Part shown: one piece after another, positions 6,570 to 13,961 of the stretch
Layout of the letters: the number at the start of each line of letters is the position of its first letter
How positions within the stretch are numbered: position 1 is the stretch's first letter
NCBI GenBank assembly: GCA_030633185.1
Contig: DAOVTG010000010.1
Coordinates: forward strand, 1-24,515
Length of the DNA: 24,515 nucleotides
From: Deltaproteobacteria bacterium
Lineage (GTDB): Bacteria > Desulfobacterota > Anaeroferrophillalia > Anaeroferrophillales > Tharpellaceae
Direction of reading: 5' to 3'
Program-made: the position numbers and the translations under genes
Notes under the pieces: model-generated
What the model was told of the DNA's origin: nothing
The model's input: the letters and a program-made list of their open reading frames with translations, nothing else
Databases searched by the model: none

Positions 6570-8451
6570 GGTAATGCCTGAAAAAGCGAAAAAAAACAGC
6601 CTCTATTCAATCATCAGAAAACAGTGGCTTCCCACCTTGCTGTTACTGATTCTTCTGTGGCCGGCAACCTGTAAGGGAAACAACCTTCTGGGAGATGCCT
6701 GGCAAGAGATCACCCAGGTTCCGGAAGCCTCGATTCAGTTTTTAGAACCGGCGCTGGATCATTTCATCCGAAAACAACAACAAAGCCAGGTCAAGAATGC
6801 CACAATCTACTCCTTGGCTCTCCTTGAGATGGCCGCCCGGCCAAATCTGAAAGACGATGTAAAGAGCTTGTTGACAACAGCCTCAATCGCGATCTCTCCG
6901 GACTACTCATTTCCCGAAACCGCCCTCTGCAAACTTCTTTTCAAGCAGCAACACTACCTTAAATCCTGGTTCAGCCTGGTTCGGGCCGGTAAAAAAATCC
7001 GGATCAATTCCCAGGAAAATTTATATGCTTCGACATTTTTCTGGTTGGCTGCAGCCTTTATCCCTTTAGCCCTGTTTTTTCTAGTCACTCTCTTGATGAC
7101 CATAAGGTACTACCGAACCTTTTGCGAAATGGGCCGCATCAAATTGAACCGCCCGGGGAATTTTGCCCTGCTGGCAATCACGGCGGCAGCCGCCCTCATA
7201 GTAATCATGATTCCGGCCCCCCTGCTCGGCCTGCTCCTGCTGGCCGGCGGAATCTCCCTGCTGACGACCAGACGAGATGCAATCACTTCAGCCCTGCTGC
7301 TCTCAACCCTGCTCATCGTCCCCTTAGCGTACGAAAAAGGTATGACCTCACTACTGGCCCTCGATTCATCATTTTTAAAAGCGGCCCGCCATACCACTTC
7401 CGGTCTTTATGATGAAACCGACCAACCCCTGCTAAGGGAACCGGCCACCAACCAGAGTCAACTGGTATTACAGCTTTTCTCTCAAGCCGAGGCCGCCCGT
7501 CTCCGAAAAAAGTATGCCAAAGCCGGAATTTTTCTGGAAAAAATCATCCACGACAAAATTGAGCTGGGTGCCGTTTACAACAACCTCGCCAACCTTTACC
7601 TTCTACAGGGCCGACCCGAAAAAACAGAAGACCTCTATGCCTTGGCCAGTAAGCTGGAGAAAACATCAGGAATCCCCTACTACAACCTCAGTCAGACTTA
7701 TATTCGCCAGTCATTCGACCTTGAGAAGAGTTCACAGGCTTTAGAGCAAGCATTAAAACTGAGCCCGGACTTAAACCAATCTACAATAGGCCATCGAGAC
7801 AACCTCGAGCTCGAACAACCAGACAACATGGAGTTGATCTTCATGGCCCTACCCAAAAACTTTTATCGACGCTATGCCGACTCCCAACCTGAAAAAGAGA
7901 TTTTTATACCCGCATTTCTCCGCCGCATTCTCTTTCCAGGGGCCGGCAGCGGCATCTATTTTGCTATAATTTTGCTTTCTTTGGGCGGCCTTCTATACCA
8001 AATAAAAAGAGCCCCAGCCAACCGCAGAGTCTGCACACTCTGCGGCCGGCTGTTTTATCCGACCCGCAAACAAAAGGAGAAGAACTGCCCGGCCTGTCGC
8101 CTCAGCAACCAGCCCACAATTACCACCTTACTGGGCAATTTCGAACCCCAACCGGATGATCCTGGAAACCGACCTTTAACCCTGATGCTGGCTGCAGGCG
8201 GTATCCTCCTGCCCGGTTTTTACCCATTCATCATCGGCAACATGTTCATCGCCATCGGTTTATTACTCCCGACCCTGCTCTGGTTCTACAATCTCCTCAT
8301 TATCCAAACCGGCATCATGGAACCCTTTCCCCCATCAACCACATGGTTAACCCTTATTCTCCCAATTCTTATCTGGAGCATCAACCTTGTCATACTGGTT
8401 CTAATGCATCACCAACAACAACGTCAAAATTCTTCAAGGAGCAACCCATGA
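6544..8451 (+). CDS. multi-spanning membrane protein with TPR segment and CxxC zinc ribbon, unknown
   Basis: This is a 635-residue protein. It has an N-terminal hydrophobic segment (about 28-43, signal anchor or signal peptide), a helical domain, membrane segments around 162-187 and 205-265, and a TPR-like stretch (about 310-415, with YNNLANLYLLQGRPEKTEDLY). A further membrane segment lies near 462-482, followed by a treble-clef/zinc-ribbon motif CTLC...CPAC (about 496-520). Three hydrophobic segments near the C-terminus (about 545-622) complete it. I do not recognise the family. The start is uncertain: the ATG at 6544 overlaps the GTPase gene, and a second ATG at 6574 begins just after the GTPase stop. 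Neither has a good Shine-Dalgarno. It overlaps the following DUF4388 gene by 4 bases (ATGA), so all these genes are probably translated from one mRNA. Confidence 0.75.
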   Translation: MIFAKRILKVMPEKAKKNSLYSIIRKQWLPTLLLLILLWPATCKGNNLLGDAWQEITQVPEASIQFLEPALDHFIRKQQQSQVKNATIYSLALLEMAARPNLKDDVKSLLTTASIAISPDYSFPETALCKLLFKQQHYLKSWFSLVRAGKKIRINSQENLYASTFFWLAAAFIPLALFFLVTLLMTIRYYRTFCEMGRIKLNRPGNFALLAITAAAALIVIMIPAPLLGLLLLAGGISLLTTRRDAITSALLLSTLLIVPLAYEKGMTSLLALDSSFLKAARHTTSGLYDETDQPLLREPATNQSQLVLQLFSQAEAARLRKKYAKAGIFLEKIIHDKIELGAVYNNLANLYLLQGRPEKTEDLYALASKLEKTSGIPYYNLSQTYIRQSFDLEKSSQALEQALKLSPDLNQSTIGHRDNLELEQPDNMELIFMALPKNFYRRYADSQPEKEIFIPAFLRRILFPGAGSGIYFAIILLSLGGLLYQIKRAPANRRVCTLCGRLFYPTRKQKEKNCPACRLSNQPTITTLLGNFEPQPDDPGNRPLTLMLAAGGILLPGFYPFIIGNMFIAIGLLLPTLLWFYNLLIIQTGIMEPFPPSTTWLTLILPILIWSINLVILVLMHHQQQRQNSSRSNP

Positions 8452-9452
8452 GCCCTTCCAAGGTTGCAAAAGGCTTAAATGCCGACCTTGAAAATTTTGA
8501 GCTGACCGATGTCATGCAGCTCATCACTCAACAAGTAAAATGCGGCATCTTAAGTGTTGAGGGCAGTAACGGCAACTGTTCGTGGTCGTTCAATGAAGGC
8601 AGCCTGGTTGACTTCAATTGCCACTTTCCCGGCCACTCCTTTGACCTGAAAACCATCCTCATCAAAGGCGAACACCTTGATGAACAGCGTTTTCTCTCTT
8701 TACTGAAAGAACCCACCTTAAACCCGGCCCACCATCTGGAAAAAGCACTTATAAAAAACGGCATCATCAATCGGGAAGAGCTTGAAAAAATAAATCTGCG
8801 CCGTCTTATAGAATCATTCATCATCACTCTGCAATGGGTCAAAGGCCAATATAAATTTATTCCCACCAGTGAGGTCAAAAACCACGCCTTTTTACCACCC
8901 CAGGATACCAATTTTGTCATCCTGGAGGCGATGCGCCAGATCGATGAGATGGCGGTCATGAAAAAACGACTGCAGCCCCTGGAAAAAGTCTACGAAACAA
9001 CCTTGTCCTTAAACAGCGACGAAGCCTCAACCAAAGATATCTCACTATTTCGGGAAGGCCTGGAAAAACAATTCGACCAGGATGAGTATATGATTTACAA
9101 ACTTTTTGACGGCATACGTCGATTGGACGAGGTTCTCAACATAAGCATAATCGGTCAGTTTAACACCTGCCGCATCACTTTGGATTTTCTCGATCGCGGC
9201 ATTATCACTCCTCAGACTTCTGAATCAGCCGAGTACCGCCACAGCAAATCAACCAAGCCCACTCACAATTTGACGGGAATTGCCTTACTACTTTTAAGCG
9301 GAGCTCTGTTGATCTCGGTTGCCACCTCAATCCGACACTTTGGAAACCCGGAAAAAGAAAAAAACCCGACACTTTTTACAGCAATTATTGATAACCTGCT
9401 GGCCGACCAAGAGATGGTTCGAGAACAAGCGCGGGAGTTGTTACCAAAATAG
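8448..9452 (+). CDS. DUF4388 (PATAN-like) protein with C-terminal membrane anchor
   Basis: The open frame extends further upstream, but the ATG at 8448 is the better start. It has Shine-Dalgarno AAGGA (8436-8440) at 7-base spacing and forms an ATGA overlap with the preceding gene, giving 334 residues. The N-terminal part (NADLENFELTDVMQLI, GILSVEG, then WSFNEGSLVDFNC) is the signature of DUF4388/PATAN domains. These occur in bacterial signalling proteins, often near MglA GTPases and response regulators. A helical middle domain (about 75-260) follows. One hydrophobic segment (about 276-296) lies near the end, so this is probably a cytoplasmic domain tethered to the inner membrane with a short exterior tail. 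Its place directly behind an MglA GTPase suggests it is a partner or effector. Confidence 0.82.
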   Translation: MSPSKVAKGLNADLENFELTDVMQLITQQVKCGILSVEGSNGNCSWSFNEGSLVDFNCHFPGHSFDLKTILIKGEHLDEQRFLSLLKEPTLNPAHHLEKALIKNGIINREELEKINLRRLIESFIITLQWVKGQYKFIPTSEVKNHAFLPPQDTNFVILEAMRQIDEMAVMKKRLQPLEKVYETTLSLNSDEASTKDISLFREGLEKQFDQDEYMIYKLFDGIRRLDEVLNISIIGQFNTCRITLDFLDRGIITPQTSESAEYRHSKSTKPTHNLTGIALLLLSGALLISVATSIRHFGNPEKEKNPTLFTAIIDNLLADQEMVREQARELLPK

Positions 9453-9464
9453 GAGTATAAAACA

Positions 9465-10460
9465 ATGACTGTAGAGTATCAGAAACTGGGGTTTGTCAAC
9501 ACCAGTGAGATGTTTGCCAAAGCTTTTGCTGGCGGTTATGCCGTACCGGCCTACAATTTTAACAATATGGAGCAACTCCAGGCAATTATCAACGGCTGCG
9601 GAGAATCCAACTCGCCGGTCATCCTCCAGATCTCAAGCGGAGCCCGCAAATATGCCGATCAAACCCTGCTCCGTTATCTCGCTGAGGGAGCTGTCGCCAT
9701 GGCCCGTAAAGCCGGTTACAACAACCCGATCGCCCTCCATCTCGACCATGGTGATTCACTCAAACTCTGTATTTCATGTATTGAAAGCGGTTTCTCTTCA
9801 GTTATGATCGACGGCTCTCACCTCTCCTATGAGGAGAATGTCGCCCTAACTACTAAAGTCGTAGAATACGCCCATCGTTTCGAAGTTTCAGTTGAGGGAG
9901 AACTTGGCGTACTGGCAGGAATTGAAGATGATGTAGTAGCCGCCAAATCGATCTATACCGACCCCGACCAGGTCGAAGATTTTGTGCGCCGAACCGGAGT
10001 CGACTCTCTCGCTATCTCAATCGGCACCTCGCACGGAGCCTACAAATTCAAACCCTCTCAATGCAGCCGCAATGAGCAAGGGGTTCTGGTGCCACCGCCA
10101 CTGCGTTTCGATATCCTGGAAGAGATTGAACGAAGGATCCCCGGTTTTGCCATTGTCTTGCACGGTTCCAGTTCAGTCCTGCCCAAATATGTCGACACCA
10201 TCAACCAGCACGGCGGCAAACTTAAGGCCGCAGTCGGGATTCCCGCCAAACAGCTCAGACAAGCCGCCAAGTCCGCCGTCTGTAAAATCAACATCGATTC
10301 GGACGGTCGTTTGGTGATGACAGCTATGATTCGCAAAATCTTCACCGAACAGCCGCAAGAGTTCGACCCCCGCAAATACCTGGGACCGGCTCGAGATGAG
10401 TTAACGAAAATGATTATCGACAAGAATGAAGGTGTCTTGGGCAGTGCGGGACGAGGATAA
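9465..10460 (+). CDS. fba: class II fructose-1,6-bisphosphate aldolase
   Basis: This zinc enzyme of glycolysis and gluconeogenesis reversibly cleaves fructose-1,6-bisphosphate to dihydroxyacetone phosphate and glyceraldehyde-3-phosphate. At 331 residues it fits the family. The metal and catalytic motifs are intact: LHLDHGD with catalytic Asp94 and ligand His95, VEGELG with Glu146, GTSHG with His190, and LHGSSS with His233. VPAYNFNN near the start is also diagnostic. The ATG at 9465 has Shine-Dalgarno AGGAG (9451-9455) overlapping the stop of the DUF4388 gene, with 9-base spacing. It therefore seems to ride on the MglA-cluster transcript, although its metabolic role is unrelated to that cluster. 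It converges with the J-domain gene with only two bases between stops, so any terminator must lie within coding sequence. Confidence 0.95.
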   Translation: MTVEYQKLGFVNTSEMFAKAFAGGYAVPAYNFNNMEQLQAIINGCGESNSPVILQISSGARKYADQTLLRYLAEGAVAMARKAGYNNPIALHLDHGDSLKLCISCIESGFSSVMIDGSHLSYEENVALTTKVVEYAHRFEVSVEGELGVLAGIEDDVVAAKSIYTDPDQVEDFVRRTGVDSLAISIGTSHGAYKFKPSQCSRNEQGVLVPPPLRFDILEEIERRIPGFAIVLHGSSSVLPKYVDTINQHGGKLKAAVGIPAKQLRQAAKSAVCKINIDSDGRLVMTAMIRKIFTEQPQEFDPRKYLGPARDELTKMIIDKNEGVLGSAGRG

Positions 10461-10462
10461 GA

Positions 10463-11305
10463 TTAAAAGAAAATTCCCAGAAAACGGCGCAGGAGCGGGG
10501 TCTCCAGAATAACCTGTTCATTATGATCATGCAGCCCTGAAACCAGTTGTTCAATCAAAGAGTGAGAAAACTTGCCCTCTTCAACAAAAAACTCCCCCAG
10601 TGGCCGCTGTTTTGAGCGCTGAAAATGGATCATCGTATTAACTTGAAACTGGTTTAAAAAACCTAAGTCTACGGCCTTTTCACCAAAACGACTGAGTCCC
10701 TGGCGACGAGTTTGAAGAATAATCTTCACTTCAGCCTCATTAAGCCTCCCCCAACTCTGGGAAAGATCTCCCAGACGCGGACGCTGGCGCCGCTGCCAGA
10801 CCAAAGCCCGAGCCAGATCGGCATAGGATATCAAACCTCTATAATTGAGGTAGAGGCCAAAAGGCAGAGTCCTCTGAGGCAGTTCAAGTCTGGAAGAACT
10901 CGTATATATGTTTCCTGAAAAAGATCGAGAATCTCTCCGCACCCGTCTCCGCACCACCCTTGCGTCAACATCTTTGCTGGTTGCAGACCGACGACCAGGC
11001 ACAACCACCCCAGCTCTTTTCGGAGACCACAAGCCCCGTTCCCTGATCCGCAAAAAATTATTCAGGACGTCGTAGGCAGCCGTTACCCGGTGAAAAAGTT
11101 CCGCCTGACGCTGCAGAAAAAACAGATTCGCTCCCGGAAAACGATCCGGATGAGTTATCTTGGCCTGCATACGATAAGCGGATCGGATCCCATCAAGCTG
11201 AAGATAGTCCAGAAAATCAGGGTTTAGTGTCACCTGGGCACCAAAAAGAACCCGACAAGCACGAAACACCTCTTTTTCCTGATAAAGAGAAAATAGTTCT
11301 GCCAT
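10463..11305 (-). CDS. J-domain protein with four MshEN-like 29-residue repeats
   Basis: This is a 280-residue protein. Residues about 30-90 form a J-domain with the HPD tripeptide at 52-54 (ITHPDRFPG), so it could stimulate a DnaK-type chaperone. An Arg/Ser-rich linker (about 95-140) follows. Then come four tandem repeats beginning [FL]G at residues 149, 178, 207 and 236, each exactly 29 residues apart. Each has Gly eight positions on and hydrophobic residues in a fixed register. The first repeat fits the published MshEN pattern RLG-x4-..-G-x6-L-x3-L-x2-Q at nearly every constrained position. MshEN domains, in MshE/GspE-type ATPases, bind cyclic di-GMP. No ATPase domain is present here. The gene lies 5 bases after ubiD, so the two are co-transcribed. 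The J-domain is firm; nucleotide binding is inferred. Confidence 0.8.
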   Translation of the reverse strand: MAELFSLYQEKEVFRACRVLFGAQVTLNPDFLDYLQLDGIRSAYRMQAKITHPDRFPGANLFFLQRQAELFHRVTAAYDVLNNFLRIRERGLWSPKRAGVVVPGRRSATSKDVDARVVRRRVRRDSRSFSGNIYTSSSRLELPQRTLPFGLYLNYRGLISYADLARALVWQRRQRPRLGDLSQSWGRLNEAEVKIILQTRRQGLSRFGEKAVDLGFLNQFQVNTMIHFQRSKQRPLGEFFVEEGKFSHSLIEQLVSGLHDHNEQVILETPLLRRFLGIFF

Positions 11306-11310
11306 AATAC

Positions 11311-13155
11311 CTAAAACAAACCCTCTAAAGGGCCGCCCTTTACAGCTAAAGCCTCAACCCGGTCGCGGCTTTTGGCATCCTCTATCAACAAAGGAGCATG
11401 ATGCTTTTTATGGCGGGCATCGATCAACAACGATCCACTACAACCCCAATGTTTATCAACAATCCGAGCTCTGACGCCATAGATATCCTGGGCCGGATCA
11501 GAACGGGTAAACGTAACCCAAAGAAAATTACTAAGCGTACGGGCCGCAAATTCGCTGTCATCAACGACCACTAACAACGGTAAACCCTCTTCCTGACGAT
11601 TTTGCCCCAATTTTCGCAATAAAGACTCAATTGCCGCCCGCGTCAAACTTCGGTTCTCCTCTCGACAACGAGGCCCCTTAATCACGGCGATACCAGGCAT
11701 AATCAAGCGGGGTTCGGAAAAACCATCCGCTAGACTCCATTCCGAAGGCCATTTTCCAAGCAGATCCCTCCGCTTGTCACCAACTGCCGCGATCACCACC
11801 TTCGATCCTTGATTGAGTCCGGAGCCTGAATAATCGAGTGTATCAATCGTGGTTCGGGTCTGAAAATGCAGATCCCGGCGCCAGTCGACCCGTTCCAACA
11901 AATGCCGTAAAAAGGCCGGCAGATCATTAAGATCGAGCTCGGGATTGTCCTCTTGCGCCGCTATCAGCAGATACTTGGCCAGAGAGAGTTGACCCTGCCC
12001 TAAAATCGCATTGGCCTGAGTCAAAAGCTCCCGGGGCTCGCGACGTTCTTCATAGGGAAGATAACGCTCACTACCCAGGGCTAAAAGCAAAGGATGAACC
12101 CCGGCGGCGTCAACCGCATGAACTCCGGCAACCCCCGGCAGCACCGAGGGAATCAAGCTGCCGGTAAGTTCATGAATAAATTTACCAAAAACCGTATCTT
12201 CCTGAGGCGGTCGGCCAACCGCAGTAAAGGGCCAAATCGCTCCGGGACGATGATAGACCTTTTCGACTTTGACCACCGGAAAATCGTGGGCCAGACTATA
12301 GTAACCAAGATGATCACCGAAAGGCCCTTCGGGCAACAATTTTTCCTCGATGATCGTACCACAGATACAAAAATCAGCCTCTGCCGGAACCGGCAGACAA
12401 CCTTCAGGTTGAAGTAAAGTCAAACGCTGAGCGCCTAACAGACCAGCAAAAGAGAGTTCCGGCATTCCCTCGGGCAGCGGCATAACTGCGGCCACCGCCA
12501 AAGCCGGCGGCCCGCCGACGATAATATTTACTTTTAATTGAGAACCTTTTTTACGGGCTGCGGCATGATGGATCCCGATCCCTCGATGAAGTTGATAATG
12601 GAGCCCGACTTCACAATTGGGCTGATATTTTCCTCCGGAGAGCTGAACCCGATACATACCGAGGTTAGAAAATCGCCAACCCGGCTTTTCCGGATCCTCG
12701 GAATAAACTTGGGGCAGAGTAACAAAAGCACCACCATCATCAGGCCAGGATTTCAGTTGCGGCAAGCGTTCAATAGTCGTTTCTCGTGCCCCAATCGACC
12801 CGCTCGAAACCCGCCGGGGGAAAAGGTGCGCTAAAGCTCCGGGGAGAGAACCTAGACGAACAGGCCGCCGCAAAACTTCCGCCGGGTTTACTTTCAAATC
12901 GGTAAGCAGATCAATATCCCGTAGCGCATCCCGAAAAATAAAACGGGTTCGTTCCAGGGTGCCAAAAAGGTTACCGAGCATCGGAAAACGACAGCCCTTG
13001 ACTTTAGTAAAAAGCAGAGCCGGCCCGCCCGCCCGATAAACCCGACGCTGAATGGCTCCAATATCAAGTGCCGGATCAAGCTCACAATCGATTCGTTTGA
13101 GCATCTTGTGACGTTCAAGATCGGCCACGCAAACAGCCAGGGTTTTATAACCCAT
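11311..13155 (-). CDS. UbiD-family prenylated-FMN decarboxylase, long type
   Basis: This 614-residue member of the UbiD family performs non-oxidative (de)carboxylation of aromatic or alpha,beta-unsaturated acids with prenylated FMN supplied by UbiX. Landmarks are CELDPALDIG near residues 24-33, the prFMN-contacting FSNLGMYRVQ (162-171), the family's conserved acidic pair in EGPFGDH (Glu276, Asp281), YHRPGAIWPFTAVGRPPQED, and a C-terminal DPAQDI region. The length and opening resemble the menaquinone-biosynthesis decarboxylase subfamily used in the futalosine route. I cannot confirm that substrate, as no other menaquinone gene or ubiX is visible. The ATG at 13155 has Shine-Dalgarno GAAGAGGTG about 8 bases upstream, and its A overlaps the stop of a 20-codon upstream ORF. 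Confidence 0.88.
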   Translation of the reverse strand: MGYKTLAVCVADLERHKMLKRIDCELDPALDIGAIQRRVYRAGGPALLFTKVKGCRFPMLGNLFGTLERTRFIFRDALRDIDLLTDLKVNPAEVLRRPVRLGSLPGALAHLFPRRVSSGSIGARETTIERLPQLKSWPDDGGAFVTLPQVYSEDPEKPGWRFSNLGMYRVQLSGGKYQPNCEVGLHYQLHRGIGIHHAAARKKGSQLKVNIIVGGPPALAVAAVMPLPEGMPELSFAGLLGAQRLTLLQPEGCLPVPAEADFCICGTIIEEKLLPEGPFGDHLGYYSLAHDFPVVKVEKVYHRPGAIWPFTAVGRPPQEDTVFGKFIHELTGSLIPSVLPGVAGVHAVDAAGVHPLLLALGSERYLPYEERREPRELLTQANAILGQGQLSLAKYLLIAAQEDNPELDLNDLPAFLRHLLERVDWRRDLHFQTRTTIDTLDYSGSGLNQGSKVVIAAVGDKRRDLLGKWPSEWSLADGFSEPRLIMPGIAVIKGPRCREENRSLTRAAIESLLRKLGQNRQEEGLPLLVVVDDSEFAARTLSNFLWVTFTRSDPAQDIYGVRARIVDKHWGCSGSLLIDARHKKHHAPLLIEDAKSRDRVEALAVKGGPLEGLF

Positions 13156-13217
13156 TACGAAAGCACCTCTTCATCATCCATCACCAGAATACGCCCGGAA
13201 CCGCTAACCATTTCCAT
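13155..13217 (-). pseudogene. 20-codon receiver-domain remnant or leader ORF upstream of ubiD
   Basis: A short minus-strand frame begins with ATG at 13217 and ends with TAA at 13155-13157, overlapping the ubiD ATG by one base (TAATG). It encodes MEMVSGSG followed by RILVMDDEEVLS. The latter is the first beta strand and acidic-pocket DD of CheY-like receivers, and the preceding SGSG resembles the linker seen in hybrid histidine kinases. Nothing of the rest of a receiver follows, and upstream frames are closed by stops. It is either a decayed gene end or a small leader peptide whose translation is coupled to ubiD. A purine-rich GGGGGAAAG directly precedes its ATG. Confidence 0.5.
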
Positions 13218-13449
13218 CTTTCCCCCAGCTCAGCGTTATTTTTAAACCCTTTTGACTCTTTGAACCATGTTCTGAATTGTTATAGATAAATGACCATAAC
13301 ATATTTTCAACATACTTTCAAAGTCTCTTCCCCTCCGACGATCACTTATTACTCTATTTTTAAAAGTGGTTTTACAAATGGAAAAAACCATGCTACAATG
13401 TAAAACATAACAATATCAGCATAAATAAAGTTTTTTAAGGAAAAGATCA
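13218..13449. other. intergenic region between ubiD and the cytochrome gene
   Basis: This AT-rich 232-base divergent region holds the rightward sigma-70 promoter listed separately. It also holds an imperfect tandem 11-base repeat, CATATTTTCAA/CATACTTTCAA (13300-13321). The leftward promoter for the ubiD/J-domain pair must also be here, but only weak candidates are visible, such as TTGAAA-like boxes within the tandem repeat. No RNA gene or further protein gene is seen. Confidence 0.5.
13371..13399 (+). promoter_or_regulatory. sigma-70 promoter of the cytochrome/chemoreceptor operon
   Basis: TTTACA (13371-13376) and TACAAT (13394-13399) are separated by exactly 17 bases. Each matches the sigma-70 consensus at five of six positions. 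Transcription would begin near 13406, leaving a leader of about 44 bases before the cytochrome ATG, which has Shine-Dalgarno AAGGA at 13437-13441. Confidence 0.65.
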
Positions 13450-13961
13450 ATGTCCTCTTTCAAGAACAATCTTTGCCATCTCAGCAAAAAAATTCCCCCT
13501 TCGGCATTAAGCATCGTTTTCATCCTCTTTTCAGTGGTTGTCCTGAGCGGAGTAAAGAGCCCGGCAATAGCCGCAGAAAAGCTCTATGTCGGCTCAGCCG
13601 TCTGTGCTGAATGCCACGAAAAAGAGTACGAAAATTTTTCCACTTTTACCAAAAAAGCTCACTCTTTCGATAGTCTCCTGGGATTAAAGAAGGGACTGAC
13701 GGAAGCGGAGTTCAAAAGCTGTTTTGAGTGCCACACTACCGGCTATGGCAAACCGGGCGGTTTCAGCTCCATAGAAGAGACCCCTGAACTCAGCAATCTG
13801 GGTTGCGAATCGTGCCACGGTCCCGGCAGCCTCCATCGTGAAAGCGAGGATCCTGAGGATATCATTAGGAAAGTAAGTATCGAACACTGTACTGATTGCC
13901 ATAATCAGGAAAGAGTTGCGGCTTTCGATTTCAAACCTCTAGTCCATGGAGGGGCTCATTG
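13450..13961 (+). CDS. periplasmic tetrahaem c-type cytochrome (cytochrome c554-like)
   Basis: This is a 170-residue protein; the last base of its TGA stop is at 13962, shared with the next gene's ATG. A signal peptide (residues 1-42, hydrophobic core SIVFILFSVVVLSGV, likely cut after AIAA) is followed by four CxxCH haem sites at residues 52, 91, 119 and 147. The context of the sites (SAVCAECH, SCFECHTTGYGKPGGF, LGCESCHGPGSLH, HCTDCH) is that of the cytochrome c554-like multihaem family, with His71 in KKAHS as a possible distal ligand. It should carry electrons or sense redox state in the periplasm. Shine-Dalgarno AAGGA lies 8 bases before the ATG. The TGA stop and the next gene's ATG overlap by one base, so it is translationally coupled to a haem-binding chemoreceptor. 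Its mature size, about 128 residues, is small for the family. Confidence 0.9.

Noticed and set aside
7110..7412. Open frames on both strands within the zinc-ribbon membrane protein gene
   Set aside because: They are shadows of a GC-biased coding stretch, and the main frame has continuous membrane segments and TPR motifs.
8343..8447. N-terminal extension of the DUF4388 ORF
   Set aside because: It overlaps the coding end of the preceding gene, and the internal ATG at 8448 has a strong Shine-Dalgarno and gives the conserved N-terminus.
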